NCBI GenBank assembly: GCA_934359755.1
Contig: CAKRLV010000023.1
Location: forward strand, 1 to 33,552
Direction of reading: 5' to 3'
DNA length: 33,552 bases
Origin: an uncultured Agathobacter sp.
GTDB lineage: Bacteria; Bacillota; Clostridia; Lachnospirales; Lachnospiraceae
The translations under genes and the position numbers were made by a program. Below, piece by piece: positions 31,123 to 33,552 of the stretch. Positions within the stretch are counted from its first letter, which is position 1, and every line of letters starts with the position of its first letter. The notes beneath the pieces are model-generated. The model worked only from the letters and a program-made list of their open reading frames with translations. It searched no databases and had not been told where the DNA came from.

Positions 31123-31341
31123 TTGATTGATTATTCACCATTTTGGAAAACATTAGAAAATTCAAATGAAAATTGGTATACCTTAACTAAGAATCACCAT
31201 ATTTCAAATAGCACTTTACATCGACTAAAAAACAATTTGGACACATCAACTAAAACACTAAATGACTTATGTCGCATTCTGAATTGTGATATGAAAGACA
31301 TTATAAGATATATACCCAGTGAAAATGATCAAAAACTGTAA
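31123..31341 (+). CDS. Small Cro/C1-type HTH regulator
   Basis: The 72-aa product is a single XRE-type helix-turn-helix domain: DYSPFWKTLENSNENWYTLT, then HHISNSTLHRLKNN and the hallmark end TKTLNDLCRILNCDMKDIIR. Family members of this size act as stand-alone repressors. The start is set at TTG 31123-31125, six bases after GGAGGG; the open frame from 31021 has an N-terminal stretch unlike the family. It is divergent from the sigma factor operon, and may control it. A long shared terminator follows. Confidence 0.88.
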   Translation: MIDYSPFWKTLENSNENWYTLTKNHHISNSTLHRLKNNLDTSTKTLNDLCRILNCDMKDIIRYIPSENDQKL

Positions 31342-31348
31342 AACCACT

Positions 31349-31406
31349 GTAATATAAGGAAATGGCAGATTCACATTTCTGTGAATCTGCCATTTTCTTA
31401 TATTAC
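31349..31406. terminator. Long bidirectional terminator hairpin
   Basis: A 26-base arm (31349-31374) pairs with 31381-31406 with a single mismatch and a 6-base loop (ATTTCT). The core is ATGGCAGATTCAC / GTGAATCTGCCAT. The stop codons of the converging HTH (31341) and AAA-ATPase-like (31410) genes are within ten bases on either side. Confidence 0.85.
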
Positions 31407-31409
31407 ATA

Positions 31410-32984
31410 TTAAACTTCATCTATAGCTTCAATTATACAAGAGTGTTTCTTTTTACTTTTATCATCATAACTAATCCCTACTAAGAGAATCTTGTTATTA
31501 TATCCTGATAAACACCCATGGTATCTTTTTTCTTTAATCTGTTTAATTGCTGACTCAGGCGATTGATTATACTTCAACTCAACTACAATAGCAGGTCTTC
31601 CCCCTGCATTGGCTCTTGGAATAAAAACTAAATCTGCAAATCCTTTTCCCGCAGGAAATTCTCTAACAATGTTATAGTATGCCGATGCAGTAAAATATGC
31701 CATTGTAAGAACACAACTTAATGCATTTTCATCATTATACTTAAGTATAGATGTATATGTCTCATGTGCGAGTTCTATTATCTGAGCCACTTTTTCAGCA
31801 TTTTCTTCTATCGTTGCATCCAACAATTCATCACACTTTGATATTGACTTTGCTATCTCACTCCATGCCCCTGTCTGTAATGCTAGTTCAAATGCTGACG
31901 CCACCTCATAATTAGGTATATATGCGCTTTTCTTATCTGCATCATATGCCAGATAACCAAGATGTATTAATGCCGTAAGTGCATCATCCTTTGATGCAAC
32001 TGTTGAAAGATCATTCTGAAAAGTATTTACATTAAGTCTGACTTTCTTTCCCTCTAACATTGAAAGTACATCATCTTTAAGCCCTTCATAATTCATAGTA
32101 ATAAATGTATTAATAGATTCAAATGAAGACGTATTTTTCCAATACGAATCATAATCATGATCTAACATAGCTTGTACTACAGAGTTTGGGTTATACATGT
32201 GATATCCATCTATAGAATATCCATCATACCATGCTTTTACTGACTCAAAATCCATATTATATATATCACATAAATTCTTAACCTCATCCTCCGTAAAACC
32301 AAAGTACTTAGTAATCTGCTTTGATTTTAACATGGTATATTCTCTGAAATTATTGAGTGCAGATTCATCCTTTATTTTCTTTATCGGCAAAATACCTGTT
32401 ATATATGCAAGAGCTAGGAATACCTTTGATTCCTCACTCTTGAATAACAGATGAAGAAACTGCAAATAATTGTGAACCAAGTCCCTGCTGCCACCATTTC
32501 TTATTACACAATCCCACTCATCTATTATAATAACAAATGGTATCTTTGTAATTTTGTAAACTGATAAAAGAACAGAACTAATCATTTTGGTATAATCAAT
32601 CTGCTCACCATATGTCTGTCTTAATTCATCATAAATATATTCCTTAACTTTTTCTATGATGCGCTCATTATATGCATCCCAGAATGATGACATATCAAGA
32701 TGTATAACATTATACTTATTTATATGTTCTTTGAAACTATTCTTGCTTGCAATCTCTGTCTGCGCAAATAAATCAGTCGAATTACATCCTCTGCTATAGT
32801 ATGCATCTATCATCCCTGCCGCATGTGATTTACCAAAACGTCTGGCATGACTTACACTTATGCAATTGGCATTCGTACAAATAACCCTGTTCAAATATTC
32901 CAGCAAGCCTGTTTTATCAAGATACAACTCACTATTTTTATCTTTTGTAAAACTCTCATTTCCTGGATTAAAATAAATACCCAT
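31410..32984 (-). CDS. AAA-ATPase_like / PD-(D/E)XK nuclease family protein
   Basis: The 524-aa protein pairs an N-terminal AAA-ATPase_like domain (PF09820) with a C-terminal PDDEXK_9 domain (PF08011). In the first, YLDKTGLLEYLNRV, a shortened P-loop SHARRFGKSH (about 45-54) and Walker B FVIIIDEWD (about 151-159) are seen. In the second, FADLVFIPR ... PAIVVELKYN (about 461-483) gives the D...ExK residues of the nuclease fold. These proteins occur in many copies in gut Firmicutes and Bacteroidetes; their role is not established. A single gene with no partner beside it. The ATG at 32984 lies after TGGAGCATGATAC, a modest site. Confidence 0.9.
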   Translation of the reverse strand: MGIYFNPGNESFTKDKNSELYLDKTGLLEYLNRVICTNANCISVSHARRFGKSHAAGMIDAYYSRGCNSTDLFAQTEIASKNSFKEHINKYNVIHLDMSSFWDAYNERIIEKVKEYIYDELRQTYGEQIDYTKMISSVLLSVYKITKIPFVIIIDEWDCVIRNGGSRDLVHNYLQFLHLLFKSEESKVFLALAYITGILPIKKIKDESALNNFREYTMLKSKQITKYFGFTEDEVKNLCDIYNMDFESVKAWYDGYSIDGYHMYNPNSVVQAMLDHDYDSYWKNTSSFESINTFITMNYEGLKDDVLSMLEGKKVRLNVNTFQNDLSTVASKDDALTALIHLGYLAYDADKKSAYIPNYEVASAFELALQTGAWSEIAKSISKCDELLDATIEENAEKVAQIIELAHETYTSILKYNDENALSCVLTMAYFTASAYYNIVREFPAGKGFADLVFIPRANAGGRPAIVVELKYNQSPESAIKQIKEKRYHGCLSGYNNKILLVGISYDDKSKKKHSCIIEAIDEV

Positions 32985-33162
32985 GTATCATGCTCCATTC
33001 ATATATTATAAACTTATTTTATCATATCATTTTTTTCAATTAATATAAATAAGTTTCAATCGAAATAGGATTTAATCTAGTACACACCCACACAGAATTT
33101 TTCCGCCATATCTCTATCCAATGACACCTCATGCTTTACAATCTGATATCCATTAAAAATTC

Positions 33163-33552
33163 TTAAATCTGCTCTAACAGATTAACCATCTCGATTGCAG
33201 AAAGTGCACAGTCATAACCTTTGTTTCCTGCCTTGCTTCCAGCTCTTGCGATTGCCTGCTCGATATTTTCTGTTGTTACAATTCCGAAAAGTACTGGAAC
33301 ACCTGTCTCTAATCCAACCTGTGCTACACCCTTTGACACCTCGTTGCATACATAATCATAATGTGATGTATCGCCTCGTATCACTGCTCCAACACAGATT
33401 ACTGCATCATACTTCTTTGAACATGCCAGTTTCTTTGCAACTACTGGTATCTCGAATGCTCCTGGTACCCATGCTGCTGTGATGTTGTTTTCCTCTACGC
33501 CGTGTCTTACAAGTCCATCCACTGCACCACCGAGAAGTTTATTTACAATTAT
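33163..33552 (-). CDS. ribH: 6,7-dimethyl-8-ribityllumazine synthase, C-terminal part
   Basis: Lumazine synthase joins 5-amino-6-ribitylaminouracil with 3,4-dihydroxy-2-butanone 4-phosphate, the step before riboflavin. The visible 129 residues enter the window in frame at IVNKLLGGAVDGL; the N-terminus lies beyond the right edge. Hallmarks: VPGAFEIPVVAKKL, GAVIRGDTSHYDYVC with the catalytic histidine, and GVPVLFGIVTTENIEQA. A GTG at 33520-33522 lies inside the conserved part and is not the start. Other rib genes would be expected upstream, outside the window. A short hairpin (AATCTG/CAGATT, 33166-33183) overlaps the last codons and is followed by TAAGAATTTTTAA, a weak terminator. Confidence 0.96.
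   Translation of the reverse strand: MIVNKLLGGAVDGLVRHGVEENNITAAWVPGAFEIPVVAKKLACSKKYDAVICVGAVIRGDTSHYDYVCNEVSKGVAQVGLETGVPVLFGIVTTENIEQAIARAGSKAGNKGYDCALSAIEMVNLLEQI

Overview
The window looks like chromosomal DNA of an anaerobic Firmicute of the class Clostridia, most likely a gut Lachnospiraceae (Roseburia/Lachnospira/Butyrivibrio-type). This is inferred from the AT-rich base composition, strong GGAGG ribosome binding sites, an F-type ATP synthase operon in the order a-c-b, and the protein families present (DUF3793 with flavodoxin, DUF3791/DUF3990, BIG2 and PPC-like surface proteins, AAA-ATPase_like/PDDEXK_9). No rRNA, tRNA, CRISPR array, prophage or intact insertion sequence was seen. Almost all genes are on the minus strand; only three are on the plus strand.

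Layout. 1-1306: start of the atp operon (atpB, atpE, first codons of atpF) with a strong promoter and a structured leader. 1780-4053: a Q/N-rich polytopic membrane protein on the plus strand, facing a membrane-bound diguanylate cyclase (4229-6094) across a shared terminator. 6331-7252: an NTF2-like/LytTR regulator. 7267-7668: an orphan UPF0175 antitoxin with the relic of its DUF3368 partner. 7827-9643: a copy of a 37-bp hairpin repeat, a lipoprotein and a small membrane protein. 9751-11950: a GtrA / family 2 glycosyltransferase / phosphodiester-glycosidase-like envelope operon. 12064-14031: DUF3793 protein, flavodoxin and a ZIP metal transporter; flavodoxin and ZIP share an operator-like motif. 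14148-20301: a run of seven closely packed genes, metY, two small proteins (83 and 56 aa), an ABC ATPase, a membrane protein with four FDPMTGQP repeats, and two ABC-2 permeases. 20390-22667: a DUF3791/DUF3990 ADP-ribosyltransferase-like protein, two small proteins and a Fic protein. 22784-22940: a structured intergenic repeat element. 22954-25199: a MutS-like membrane ATPase coupled to a MerR regulator that carries its own membrane segments, behind a promoter with the long spacer typical of MerR control. 25428-30890: four genes, a membrane protein, a secreted PPC/FnIII-like protein, an ECF sigma factor fused to a membrane anchor and a large outside domain, and a secreted BIG2 protein, with a divergent small HTH regulator. 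31410-32984: AAA-ATPase_like/PD-(D/E)XK protein. 33163-33552: lumazine synthase, cut by the window end.

The best candidates for undescribed biology are the membrane-anchored sigma factor operon (a possible one-protein surface-to-transcription signalling route), the small-protein/ABC/FDPMTGQP cassette, the MutS-like/membrane-MerR pair, and the ART-like plus Fic operon. All functional statements are from reading the sequence and family knowledge; no database search was run.
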